This document shows, in pieces, positions 52,576 through 61,653 of a stretch of DNA of 64,000 bases. How positions within the stretch are numbered: the stretch's first letter is position 1; each line of letters opens with the position of its first letter. A program made the translations under genes and the position numbers. The DNA comes from Oligoflexus tunisiensis (GTDB lineage Bacteria > Bdellovibrionota_B > Oligoflexia > Oligoflexales > Oligoflexaceae), in NCBI RefSeq assembly GCF_001748245.1, contig NZ_BDFO01000001.1, forward strand, positions 1,287,345 to 1,351,344, written 5' to 3'. The notes beneath the pieces were generated by a model. That model did not search any database and was not told where the DNA came from. It saw nothing but the letters and a program-made list of their open reading frames with translations.

Positions 52576-53625
52576 GGATTCCGCCAGATCAGCCCAAAGG
52601 ATGGGTTCATCCTGCTCCAGGTTCCGGTTCAAGATCTTATGGCAAACCTCGTGGAAGTGGTAGGGGGCAAGACCAATTCCTGGCGATTTGAGACAGAGGT
52701 GTTCCTCGGTCAGCCGAGTGCCAGCGGGGATTGCCGTCCGTGCGTAGATTGATTTTGCCATTTTTATTCGAGCCGGTTCCTGTTCCTGAAGGTCATTGTC
52801 GCGTCTTGCCTGAAGAGCGAGGTCCGTGGCCCGAAGCTCTTCAACCTGCTGACGCAATTCATTCGGCTCCAAAGAAAAGGCATGATCAGTTCCCTTCAGC
52901 TGCCTATCCAGCGTGAAGTGCTTTTCCAGGACCATGGCGCCCAGGCTGCGGGCCAGAACGCCAGGCAAAGTTCCTTTGCCATGACATGAATATCCAACCG
53001 CAATCCGCGGATATCTCTTTTTCAGCAACGAAATCCGCGAAAGGTTGAGTTTATCTGCCGGCGTCGGATACATGGCGACAGCATGCAAGAAACAGAAATC
53101 CACCTCGAATCGCATCAGACACTCATAGGCCCGATCCACATCGGCAAGAGTCGCAGCCCCGGTTGAGATCAGCAGAGGTTTCCCCAGACGCGCGATGAAT
53201 TCGATCAGAGGAATGTTGGTAAGGTCCGCCGAAGCCACTTTGTAGGCCACGACGCCAAGCTGCTCACAAAAATCGACACTTGCATTATCAAAGGGCGTTA
53301 CGAGAAAATCCAGTCCCAGGCTCTCGGCACAGTCCTTCAGGGCTCGATACTGATCAAAGTCAAACTCCAGGGCTTCACGATGCAGGCCGTAAGTTGGGCC
53401 GAAGCTTGCCGAACTCCGATAAGGGCTATGGAAGAACTGAGGAGTGAAAAGCTCCTGATTATTCCGCTTTTGGAACTTCACGGCCTGCACGCCGCATTCA
53501 CCCGCATGCCGGATCATTTTTATAGCCTGACCCATATCACCCTGATGATTGTGTCCAATCTCGGCGATCACGTAGCAGGGCATATCCGGAGCTATCCTGT
53601 GGCGACCCAGCGTAAATCCAATCAT
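52513..53625 (-). CDS. NeuB-family sialic/nonulosonic acid synthase
   Basis: A 370-residue enzyme with an N-terminal TIM barrel (VIAEIGHNHQGDMGQAIKMI, VKFQKRNNQELF, VTPFDNASVDFCEQL, KVASADLTNIPLIEFIA, GYSCHGKG) and a C-terminal SAF domain (AGTRLTEEHLCLKSPGIGL). Family members condense phosphoenolpyruvate with a hexosamine-type sugar to make a nine-carbon acid. The start overlaps the stop of the cytidylyltransferase gene by 4 bp (ATGA). Which of Neu, Leg or Pse-type acid is made cannot be told from sequence. Confidence 0.88.
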   Translation of the reverse strand: MIGFTLGRHRIAPDMPCYVIAEIGHNHQGDMGQAIKMIRHAGECGVQAVKFQKRNNQELFTPQFFHSPYRSSASFGPTYGLHREALEFDFDQYRALKDCAESLGLDFLVTPFDNASVDFCEQLGVVAYKVASADLTNIPLIEFIARLGKPLLISTGAATLADVDRAYECLMRFEVDFCFLHAVAMYPTPADKLNLSRISLLKKRYPRIAVGYSCHGKGTLPGVLARSLGAMVLEKHFTLDRQLKGTDHAFSLEPNELRQQVEELRATDLALQARRDNDLQEQEPARIKMAKSIYARTAIPAGTRLTEEHLCLKSPGIGLAPYHFHEVCHKILNRNLEQDEPILWADLAESSSPEQPGQEGFQLELVQAIR

Positions 53626-54278
53626 GAGTTCATTTCCGCATATATTTTTTGGGCCAGCATGAATTGAAAGGGCTCATCAATGTCGATGGAAATACCACGG
53701 ATGGGGAAAAGGAAAGGTTTCCGTCCAATGACATAATTGTACTTCAGGATATCCCGTTTCCTCATGATGGCCATGGATTCGAAGGAATAGAGCGGGGGCA
53801 GGTCCTGTGACCAAGGGTGCCATGGGCCAAAGTTAAAGTTCACCCCCTGGCCTCGTTCATCCAACAGGAATTGTCTAACCGGACTGACTGTCACAAGGCT
53901 ATCATGCTCATGCTCGATCGTGTTCCAACAGTCGCGCACAGCCTGAAAGGCGTCGAATAATGGGGCCACCACTTCCACCCAGGCCACGGCCTCATCCGGA
54001 TCAGCCGGAACCGTGTCGACCAGATGGGTGACGACATCGGACCATGGGGTCACATCGTCGGCAAAAACCGGATCACGCAGCAGAAAGTGAACGCCGTGAC
54101 GTTCTACGATCGGGCGCTTGCTCTCATCGTCGCAGGATACAAAGATGTCCTGAGGCTCGAAAGCCCGCAGCAGCTGTTCGATCTTGATATCCACCAGACA
54201 GCGACCTTCGTGAAATGGACGCCAGTTCTTGTCCTTTACCCTTGATGATTGAGCTTTCGCTGGGACGATTACCTTCAT
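53622..54278 (-). CDS. Cytidylyltransferase of the NeuA/CMP-Kdo family
   Basis: A 218-residue protein with the opening MKVIVPAKAQSSRVKDKNWR, which matches the nucleotide-binding start of CMP-sialate synthetases (A-x-x-S-x-R). Another part, DIFVSCDDESKRPIVERHG and DVTPWSDVVTHLVDTV, fits the sugar-binding region. The pathway would couple the NeuB product to CMP. It ends 4 bp into neuB and is preceded by the aminotransferase gene at 14 bp. Confidence 0.82.
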   Translation of the reverse strand: MKVIVPAKAQSSRVKDKNWRPFHEGRCLVDIKIEQLLRAFEPQDIFVSCDDESKRPIVERHGVHFLLRDPVFADDVTPWSDVVTHLVDTVPADPDEAVAWVEVVAPLFDAFQAVRDCWNTIEHEHDSLVTVSPVRQFLLDERGQGVNFNFGPWHPWSQDLPPLYSFESMAIMRKRDILKYNYVIGRKPFLFPIRGISIDIDEPFQFMLAQKIYAEMNS

Positions 54279-54292
54279 AATGGCTCCGAGGT

Positions 54293-55594
54293 TTAGTAAA
54301 GAAAAACAGGTCTCGCGACCGGGCCGCGGAGATGCTCCCGCATGGTTCCTGCCTCCAGCACTTTCGCCAGCACTGCAAAGCTCTCATCCGCTGCAGCAAG
54401 GGTCATGGTCAGCTCGTCGTGTCCATGGGACAGGCTTATGCAGATGCGCTCCATGAGAATATGGCGCTCGATCATCTCCTGCATGAAGAGTGTTTTCAAC
54501 TCGTAGGAGAAGCTGCCCTCCTCAGAAGCAAACCACAGGCTGGGGCGGCAGGGCAGACCACGAACTTCAACCCTTGAGGAGAGACCATGGCGCTCAATCC
54601 GCAGCCTCAGTCCTTCCTGGAGGTCAGCGCCGTACTTCCAAATATGGGCGATGACATCCTGATCTTCGAACCTATCAAGTGTTGCCAGTGCAGCGGTCAG
54701 CCCTACCAGCTCCGAGCCATAGGTACAGGAGAGCAGGAACACAGGACCATTCATGTTGCCATGTTCCATGATTTCACGCCTGCCCACGAGAGCCGCGCAT
54801 GGAAAGCCATTGGCCATGCCTTTGCCGAAGGTCGCCAGATCCGGCGTGACATCATAGAAGAACTGAGCGCCGCGTAGATGCCAACGGAATCCGGTAATGA
54901 TCTCATCGAATATCAAGAGCGCCCCATGGCGGTCGCAAAGTTCTCGAACACCCTGCAGGAATCCCGGCTGAGGACTCTGGACATCGGCCGGCTCCATGAT
55001 CACGCAGGCTATGTCGCGCCCTTTTTCAGCGAAGAGCTGTTCAAGTGAATCCAGATCGTTATAACGGAATTTCAAGGTGAGGTCCCGGACAGCCTGCGGC
55101 ACGCCGCCGGCTCGCGAAGTCGATCCAATGAACCAATCACAAAAACTATGGAAAGGCTGTTCCTGACAGCGTACGACGTAGGAACCTCCGGTGTGGAAGC
55201 GGGCCAATCGTATGGCGGCTGACGTGACATCCGATCCATTCTTGGCGAACTTAACCATCTCCGCGCACGGTATGAGATTACAAAGCCGCTCGGCCAGCTC
55301 ACCCTCAAGTATGGATGGACGGGTAAAGGCATTGCCACGTTCGAGCTGCCTGCCGATGCGCTCCGTGACGGAAGGAAAGGCATGGCCGAGGGAAACAGCG
55401 AAGATACCCATGCCGTAGTCAATGTACTCCTGTCCGTCCGTATCCCAACAGCGTGCACCCGATGCACGGTCGATGAAGGGGGGAGCATTCCCGGGAAACT
55501 GATCGTCGGCTTTGGAATAGGTATGAGCTCCGGCGGGAATGAAGCGGTGCGCGCGTTCTCGATAATAAAGAGTCGTCTTATTCGTAGAATTCAT
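54293..55594 (-). CDS. GSA-type class III aminotransferase
   Basis: A 433-residue PLP enzyme similar to glutamate-1-semialdehyde aminomutases. Key features are EYIDYGMGIFAVSLGHAFPS, KFAKNGSDVTSAAIRLAR, FDEIITGFRWHLRGA and the PLP lysine K258 in FGKGMANGFP. Start 55594 overlaps the end of the radical SAM gene by 17 bp. In glycan loci such enzymes are usually reassigned to sugar amination or mutase chemistry, and heme synthesis is unlikely here. It stands between radical SAM and the cytidylyltransferase. Confidence 0.87.
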   Translation of the reverse strand: MNSTNKTTLYYRERAHRFIPAGAHTYSKADDQFPGNAPPFIDRASGARCWDTDGQEYIDYGMGIFAVSLGHAFPSVTERIGRQLERGNAFTRPSILEGELAERLCNLIPCAEMVKFAKNGSDVTSAAIRLARFHTGGSYVVRCQEQPFHSFCDWFIGSTSRAGGVPQAVRDLTLKFRYNDLDSLEQLFAEKGRDIACVIMEPADVQSPQPGFLQGVRELCDRHGALLIFDEIITGFRWHLRGAQFFYDVTPDLATFGKGMANGFPCAALVGRREIMEHGNMNGPVFLLSCTYGSELVGLTAALATLDRFEDQDVIAHIWKYGADLQEGLRLRIERHGLSSRVEVRGLPCRPSLWFASEEGSFSYELKTLFMQEMIERHILMERICISLSHGHDELTMTLAAADESFAVLAKVLEAGTMREHLRGPVARPVFLY

Positions 55595-56639
55595 GGAGCA
55601 CCGGAATATCGCATTGTGTTTTGCAGAAGTGGCCTTCGGGAAATCCACCGTCGGTATGCATCGCCCGCAATTGCTGGTAAGCTTTGCCGTTCCAAATCTC
55701 GCTCAGCGACTGCTCGTTCGCATTGCCGAGATTAATGTGGCCCTCGTAGTCCAGAGGGCAAGCAACGACTGTTCCATCATAGAGTATCGTCATGGATGAC
55801 CAGGGAAATTCGCAGTAACGGAGCATGTATTCCGATTCATTGGAAGGTGCTCCCTCCTCTTCATAGAGCCAGCGATTATGCTGGTTTTTCACATAGACAA
55901 GAACATTGTGCTTTTCCCAGAAGTTCAGGAACTCATCGCAGGCAGGATCATCCGCCCGGAACCTCAACTTCGTCATGACAATTCTGGTTTTCCGGTTTTT
56001 TTGTTCCAAAAGGTTCAGGACATCGAAGATCTTGCCCAGCGTTTCGTCATATGTTTTGTCGATACGTCCACGGTATTTTTTCTGAGTCTCCTGGTCCATC
56101 CCGTCGAGGGAGAACTTCAGATAGGTGAGCCCAGCATCAGCCAAGGCATCGATCACTTCAAGACGAATGTTGGTGGGATTCATCGAGAAATAGGTGGGAA
56201 GCTCACAGGCTGCCGCAAAAGCCACTTTTTCATGGAGTTTCGGATCGAAAACCGGCTCACCGAAGCCATGAAGCGTCAAGGAGCGCGCACAAATTTCATA
56301 ATAGAATCGATCCTCGGCAATGGCAACGGACCCCGGCATGCGATCCCGGTGCACATGCTGGCTCCAATCGTTCCAGGATTCACCATCATGCGGAGCGATC
56401 TGCGACGTTATGCGACTAAAAAGATCCAGCGGCATGTGCCCGAGCCGGCGGGTCATGAGTGTCGTGCGTGGACACATTACGCACTTCATGTTGCAGACAT
56501 TTGTGGTTTCGATCTGGTAAACATGTGGCGAGATGTCTCTCAGCTTTTCAAACTCTTCACCGATGTTCGGGGGCTTCCGTTGATTGACAACAGCCTGGCG
56601 CAATTCGCTGGACCGGCGTACGAAATTTATGTCGAACAT
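55578..56639 (-). CDS. Radical SAM/SPASM protein
   Basis: A 353-residue protein. The start at 56639 (MFDINFVRRSSELRQAVVN) is chosen over one at 56723, which overlaps the divergent start and has no ribosome site. The [4Fe-4S] cluster of S-adenosylmethionine is bound by C49, C53 and C56 (VCNMKCVMCPR). A C-terminal SPASM-like region has more cysteines (LRYCEFPWSSM, TVVACPLDYEG, HFCKTQCD). It lies at the start of a four-gene operon ending with neuB. The chemistry may be epimerisation, oxidation or methylthiolation of a sugar precursor. Confidence 0.85.
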   Translation of the reverse strand: MFDINFVRRSSELRQAVVNQRKPPNIGEEFEKLRDISPHVYQIETTNVCNMKCVMCPRTTLMTRRLGHMPLDLFSRITSQIAPHDGESWNDWSQHVHRDRMPGSVAIAEDRFYYEICARSLTLHGFGEPVFDPKLHEKVAFAAACELPTYFSMNPTNIRLEVIDALADAGLTYLKFSLDGMDQETQKKYRGRIDKTYDETLGKIFDVLNLLEQKNRKTRIVMTKLRFRADDPACDEFLNFWEKHNVLVYVKNQHNRWLYEEEGAPSNESEYMLRYCEFPWSSMTILYDGTVVACPLDYEGHINLGNANEQSLSEIWNGKAYQQLRAMHTDGGFPEGHFCKTQCDIPVLHEFYE

Positions 56640-56721
56640 GTGTTTGCTCAGTATGGCCAGGGTTGACTTCCATGGTAAATAGTTTGATTCGTAGAAAAAA
56701 TCAACCTGAACCAGGGCTCTC

Positions 56722-57813
56722 ATGGAAAGTGAATACGTCCACGTCGTGATTTACCGTAGCGGTGGCATAGGTGATGTTGTGCTAGCCACTTCATGCATGG
56801 ACATACTTATGGATCTGGGCCTGCCCATGAAGGTGTATTGGTTGGGTCGCGAACCAACATTGAGTATCCTGTCGGAGTCCTATCGGTGCATAGTCCCTCT
56901 TGCGATCGATAGCGCAGCAGGATTAGGGGCCAACCTCACCTATGCTCTCAAGAGAGTGGCGCAGGCGGATCTGATTATTGACCTGCAGAAATCCGCAAGG
57001 TCCCAGCTGATTTGCTGGAGACTGGCCTTGCGATACCGAAAGCGCGTCCATAGCTGGAATAAAGCCAGCATGGCTCGCACACTGATGGTGATCCAGGGCC
57101 GGGTTCGGAGGCGCATGCCGTGCCCTGAGCAGGAGCAAAGATCCCTCAAGCCACGATATTTTCTCATGGCGGAGTGTCTCCATCGAGCTCTTGGCTTATC
57201 TGATCGTGCAGTCCTCTTGAAAGCGCGACCGCGACTGCCGCTATCGCCTGGTTTGCGGCATCAAGGAGAGCAGCAATACAGGCTTGGGATTGGACTCGGG
57301 GCCCTGCACCCAGGAAAGGAGGCTCCCCTCTCCGTTTTCCTTGCCATCGTTGAGGTGCTTCTACGCAAGTCGACCGAGGCCGGTATTCCCCCTTCGCAGA
57401 TCAGCATTATCTGTTTAGGTGATGAAACCATTCGGGGCAGGGCTTCAGAGTTCTGCCGTCAGCTCCAAACACGATGCAGGATACTGGATTGCACAGGTCA
57501 GACGAGTCTCGTCGAGGCCGCCGCGATTCTGCGTTCCACCCAGGCGTTTCTTGGAAATGATTCCGCCTTGGGACACCTCGCGGAGGCGGTAGGCACGCCC
57601 GTCGCTATTCTTTTCGGGCCAACCATCGAAGGGTTTGGCTACGCACCCTTTCTTCCGGGGAGTGCTTCCCACTCCATTCCTCTCGGATGTCGACCTTGTA
57701 CCAAGGATGGCGCCACAAACTGTCGTTATCATGATCGCCGATGTTTTACGGGAATTGATCCCGAGGCCGTGGCCGGGCAAATCCTATGGCTATGGAAGGA
57801 AGCTGACCGATGA
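56722..57813 (+). CDS. Glycosyltransferase family 9 (heptosyltransferase-like)
   Basis: A 363-residue protein. The N-terminal motif RSGGIGDVVLATSCMD and the C-terminal GNDSALGHLAEAVGTPVAIL then FGPT are those of ADP-heptose:LPS heptosyltransferases (WaaC/WaaF type). The zinc-like motif GCRPCTKDGATNC near the end is common in this family. It adds heptose or another sugar to the LPS core. The start has AGGG 5 nt upstream and is divergent from the radical SAM gene. Its stop overlaps the fusion gene (ATGA). Confidence 0.88.
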   Translation: MESEYVHVVIYRSGGIGDVVLATSCMDILMDLGLPMKVYWLGREPTLSILSESYRCIVPLAIDSAAGLGANLTYALKRVAQADLIIDLQKSARSQLICWRLALRYRKRVHSWNKASMARTLMVIQGRVRRRMPCPEQEQRSLKPRYFLMAECLHRALGLSDRAVLLKARPRLPLSPGLRHQGEQQYRLGIGLGALHPGKEAPLSVFLAIVEVLLRKSTEAGIPPSQISIICLGDETIRGRASEFCRQLQTRCRILDCTGQTSLVEAAAILRSTQAFLGNDSALGHLAEAVGTPVAILFGPTIEGFGYAPFLPGSASHSIPLGCRPCTKDGATNCRYHDRRCFTGIDPEAVAGQILWLWKEADR

Positions 57814-60206
57814 CGCCTCGAAACCATCGATCACCGTCTGCAGTTTCAAAAGCATTCCTACAAAGTTTGGCCCTTCTCTGCGATTGTCTCTACATCGTGA
57901 TGCGCATGCTGTCCCCTTTCAACAGGACGTGCGCACGATACTCCAGGAATCGCCGGGTCATTTTCCAACTCGTACCGCAGTTCCAGGAGGCCAGGATCAT
58001 GCATCAAAGGGTTCTGCTCTTCTTCTGCAGCAGTGCAGGTGAATACGAGCAGGCCGTTCCGCTCATCGAAAGAAGTCAGCGGATGCCGTCCACCTATGTT
58101 CATGTCGTGCTTCATTCACCCTCAGGCATGGACCACCTGACGATGAAGAAGGTTGCCCATACCTATAGCCTGGCTCCCGTGGATTCCTATCAACGATGGC
58201 TGCGCATCCTGGCGATCTTGCGACCGGATGCGGTCTTCGTGATTCGCAATGAATATTGGCCAGGTTTTTTCGCAGCCGCGCGGGAGTACTCCCGCTTGAT
58301 CATCGTCGATGTCACACCGAGTCTCGGCGGTCGCGTGAAACAGTGGATCAAGAAGATATTTCTCTCTGCAGCTGATCAGGTTTATACAGTCCGTGAGCAT
58401 GGCGACACCAAATACGATCGCGTCCTTGAAAGAGTTGGTGTCGAAAGACCCTTTTTTGAACAGCTTCGGAATGCTCTCGTCCAACGGTTTGGCTCGCCTC
58501 AGAGGCTGATCATCGGCAGTGCCTGGCCGGAGGATCTGGAGATGGTCCTGCGAGCCTGGCCGATTTTTATCGCGAAGCAGGAAACGCCCTGGCAGGTTTT
58601 GGTTGTTCCCCATGATATTAGCGAGGTCTCGCTGAGGAGGCTGGAAAGCATTTGTCACAGAGCCTCCGTGAGCGTCAGCCGCTGGAGCCGATATCAGGGT
58701 GAAGGGACTGCGTCGCCAGATTTTCTGATCGTCGATACTCTGGGGCGTCTCGCCGAATGGTATGGCTGTGCCCAGCTGGCAATCGTAGGGGGAGGCTTTG
58801 GCAAGGGTGTGCACAATATCCTGGAGGCAGCGGCCTACGGTCTTGCGATAGCTTTTGGTCCCAAATACCAGGACCAGGTCGAGGCGGAACTCTTTGTTCA
58901 GCAGGGGTTGGCTGCGCCGGTCCGCTCTGCTCAGGAATTGGTCGCGTGGTGGAACAGGGTCGGGATTGCGGAAAATAACGGCAGGACCCGCACATTTCTA
59001 ACGAATTTCGCAGGTGCCAGCGATCACATCCTGAAGACGTTCGAAACGCCGGACCCTAACACCCTCGCGGTATTGCATGTGAACCTGGAGAAAGGCTGGC
59101 GCGGGGGTGAGAATCAACTGCGTTTGCTCCTCAAGTTCCTCCCACAGGGTGCTGTAAGCAGCCATCTGCTCCTGCGGGAAGGGCACGAAGCCCAGAAGAG
59201 AATGGGTGCTGGCTTCCCTTGCTGTACCTGGGAAACGGGGTTGTTCGGAATGCTCTTCAGCATCTCGCTCGCTTGCTTCCATTGTCGTATGCATGGGATA
59301 ACTTTGATTCACGCGCACGGATCCAAGGCCCATACGGTCGCGCTTACTCTTGCGTCTTTTCGGAAGGACCTTAAAATTATTGTTCATAGGCGTGTTGACG
59401 ACATTCCCTCGCGCAGTCTCTACCATCGATGGAAATATGCATCCCCGAAAATAGTTCGCTATATTGCGGTTTCCCAGGCCGTGAAACGTGTTCTGCAGTC
59501 CATGGGTGTGCGGGAAGAGACCATAGAGGTTATCATGAGTTCCCTTGACAACCAGAACATCCCGGTGGACCGCCTCACAGCACGACGCAATCTGTCGCTC
59601 ACCACCAGCGTCCTGGAGGATGCGATCTGGATTACCAACGCCGGGGCTATGACGAAGCAGAAGGATCAGGCAACCCTCCTCATGGCTTTCGCAAAGCTGC
59701 ATCGGATGGGGATGAATGCCATCCTCATGGTGGCTGGTGAAGGCCCCCTTCAAATGCGCCTGGAAAGGCTTTGCCAGGAGCTTGGCATCGAGAGTCGGGT
59801 CCATTTCCTTGGACAGCTCGATAGCCTGGATCAGCTGCTGGCAGCCTCGGATATTTTTGCCCTGTCGTCGATTCGAGAGGGCCTGGGGACCGTGCTCCTT
59901 GAAGCCGCCGCCCGTGGCTGCGCTCTGATCGCGACGGATGCAGGCGGTGTGTGCGAATTCATCCGTCATCAGGAGACTGGCCTCCTGGTCCCGCAGGGCG
60001 ATGCTGAGGCGCTTGCAGATGGGATTCTTTGGCTGCATGAGAACCCAGAAGCGGCATCGACCATGAAAGTAAATGCCAGGAAACTCCTGCTCGAAAAATT
60101 CTCGGCCCAGCTCATGGCGGAGAAGGCACTTCAGGTCTATCGCGAATCGAGCCTTTCGGCTACTCCAGCCCAAGTGAGTACCCAGAGAAAGCCGATGTAT
60201 ACATAG
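57810..60206 (+). CDS. Kdo-transferase-like / GT4 fusion glycosyltransferase
   Basis: A 798-residue protein formed by two glycosyltransferases. Residues 1-405 resemble WaaA/KdtA (GT30): FFCSSAGEYEQAVPLIE, LHSPSGMDHL, VIRNEYWPGFFAAAREY, GSAWPEDLEMVL and VGGGFGKGVHNILEAAAYG then FGPKYQDQ. Residues 415-780 are a group-1 (GT4) enzyme: VLHVNLEKGWRGGENQLRLL, ITNAGAMTKQKDQATLL and SSIREGLGTVLLEAAARG. A normal WaaA has about 425 residues, and the fused half is extra. It would add Kdo-like and further sugars in one protein. The 3' end overlaps the convergent ligase gene by 70 bp. Confidence 0.85.
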   Translation: MTPRNHRSPSAVSKAFLQSLALLCDCLYIVMRMLSPFNRTCARYSRNRRVIFQLVPQFQEARIMHQRVLLFFCSSAGEYEQAVPLIERSQRMPSTYVHVVLHSPSGMDHLTMKKVAHTYSLAPVDSYQRWLRILAILRPDAVFVIRNEYWPGFFAAAREYSRLIIVDVTPSLGGRVKQWIKKIFLSAADQVYTVREHGDTKYDRVLERVGVERPFFEQLRNALVQRFGSPQRLIIGSAWPEDLEMVLRAWPIFIAKQETPWQVLVVPHDISEVSLRRLESICHRASVSVSRWSRYQGEGTASPDFLIVDTLGRLAEWYGCAQLAIVGGGFGKGVHNILEAAAYGLAIAFGPKYQDQVEAELFVQQGLAAPVRSAQELVAWWNRVGIAENNGRTRTFLTNFAGASDHILKTFETPDPNTLAVLHVNLEKGWRGGENQLRLLLKFLPQGAVSSHLLLREGHEAQKRMGAGFPCCTWETGLFGMLFSISLACFHCRMHGITLIHAHGSKAHTVALTLASFRKDLKIIVHRRVDDIPSRSLYHRWKYASPKIVRYIAVSQAVKRVLQSMGVREETIEVIMSSLDNQNIPVDRLTARRNLSLTTSVLEDAIWITNAGAMTKQKDQATLLMAFAKLHRMGMNAILMVAGEGPLQMRLERLCQELGIESRVHFLGQLDSLDQLLAASDIFALSSIREGLGTVLLEAAARGCALIATDAGGVCEFIRHQETGLLVPQGDAEALADGILWLHENPEAASTMKVNARKLLLEKFSAQLMAEKALQVYRESSLSATPAQVSTQRKPMYT

Positions 60207-61441
60207 GCAATGGGCGCATCAAAGTAGGTGTTTTCCGTGAGACCATGCAGAAGATTGGCGAAGAAGGCCACTGAGAAGCAGGAAAAGGCCAGTTTGAGTT
60301 CACGCGATGAATGTTGGTTCAAGTATTCTTTGATGCCGCGAACAAGGAGAAAACCGAGAATGAAAAGACACAATGCCCCTACGATGCCGACCGTGCTCAA
60401 TATTTCGAGGAAGAGATTATGTGAGTTGTATTTCCTCGGAAAATCACCGAAACCGAGCTTTTCGTAGTAGTCGAGTCTTATCGCTTGATCCATCCAATAG
60501 GCGCCTTGTCCGAGCCACGGGCTATCTAGAAACATCGCCCAATGAACCTTCCAAAAGACAATTCGAGCATCGGCCAGGCCTGTCGTCTCAAGCTGCATAG
60601 GCAGTTCCTTGAACCGCTCCCAAATACCGAGATGGAATCCCAACATCACGGATGCGGCCAGCACCGCAAAGCCCCAGGCCAGGCGCTGCTTCCTGGAGAA
60701 TTCTGATCCCGCAAAGAGAGGCAGCAGCATGCCGATAGCGCCGGCAGTAAGTGCAGGCGAACGGCAGCCGGTCATAAGTATGAAGACAAGATGGGCCCCA
60801 CTTACCAAAAAGGCCCGAGTATCCCGATTTTTGGCAGCAAGCGTTCCGTAGTAAGCAAAAAACGCCAGGCTTACACCGGCCATCGTCACGGGATGACTGG
60901 TGAATCCTGTCACCCGGTACGTCCCGTTCAAAAAGCGACGATCCTCACGAAAAGCATACTGTGAGAAAAAGTCAAAGCCGCTAAAAAATTGCACAAGGAG
61001 GTAGAGTCCAAACAGGAGCGAGGCCCAGACCACTCCCTTATGAAAGCTCTCCATCAGGGTGGTTTTAGCTCCGGAAGAGTCATTGGGTGAGATTATAGGT
61101 CGTTTGTCGAGCACGCCTATGAGGAGCATCATGACTCCTGAAACCAGGACAGCGGAACTTAAATTGCTGCTTAGAATCGAGGAATCTATCTCCTTGGGCT
61201 GCCGTAGCCATAGGATAATGTTGTTCAGTGGAAAGAGGGCATAAGCTGCCGCGAGCAAAAAGCCGACTCGGGTCCAGGGAAACCTGGCAGCACCAGCTCT
61301 CGCGCGGCGATGCAGCAGAAGCAAGGGGGCGAGGATGCCCAGGATGTAGATGCCTCCCGATTGCAAAGCTCTGGCACCAAGCAGGGCAAAGGGCAAAAGA
61401 AAAAACGCGCTGTTGACGAGCCCTCGATCCATTTGAGTCAT
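60137..61441 (-). CDS. O-antigen ligase-like polytopic membrane protein (WaaL/Wzy type)
   Basis: A 434-residue protein with about ten to twelve hydrophobic segments. The large periplasmic loop near the C-terminal third (DSPWLGQGAYWMDQAIRL then KYNSHNLFLEILSTVGIVGA) carries the NSHN-x-x-LE motif of the O-antigen ligase/polymerase family. It joins or polymerises O-antigen on the periplasmic face. The start ATG has AAGGA upstream, though far from it. The gene converges with the fusion glycosyltransferase, sharing 70 bp. Confidence 0.85.
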   Translation of the reverse strand: MTQMDRGLVNSAFFLLPFALLGARALQSGGIYILGILAPLLLLHRRARAGAARFPWTRVGFLLAAAYALFPLNNIILWLRQPKEIDSSILSSNLSSAVLVSGVMMLLIGVLDKRPIISPNDSSGAKTTLMESFHKGVVWASLLFGLYLLVQFFSGFDFFSQYAFREDRRFLNGTYRVTGFTSHPVTMAGVSLAFFAYYGTLAAKNRDTRAFLVSGAHLVFILMTGCRSPALTAGAIGMLLPLFAGSEFSRKQRLAWGFAVLAASVMLGFHLGIWERFKELPMQLETTGLADARIVFWKVHWAMFLDSPWLGQGAYWMDQAIRLDYYEKLGFGDFPRKYNSHNLFLEILSTVGIVGALCLFILGFLLVRGIKEYLNQHSSRELKLAFSCFSVAFFANLLHGLTENTYFDAPIAYVYIGFLWVLTWAGVAERLDSR

Positions 61442-61653
61442 GCCTGGCCAGATCCTTCCGTCAAGGGCGAATTTCCCTCATCGATGTGCTTTGCGAGTCG
61501 ACCGGGATTCCTGCTGTGGAGTTTATATATGGCGAAGGGAGGGGAAATCAAATTAAATTGCCCTGAGAATCAGGAGGCTGCGATTACCCAAGTCTGTGTG
61601 GAACGCATCGGGCGCAGGCGTGCGACCCGACGTCATGATGAAGTTTTTATGGT

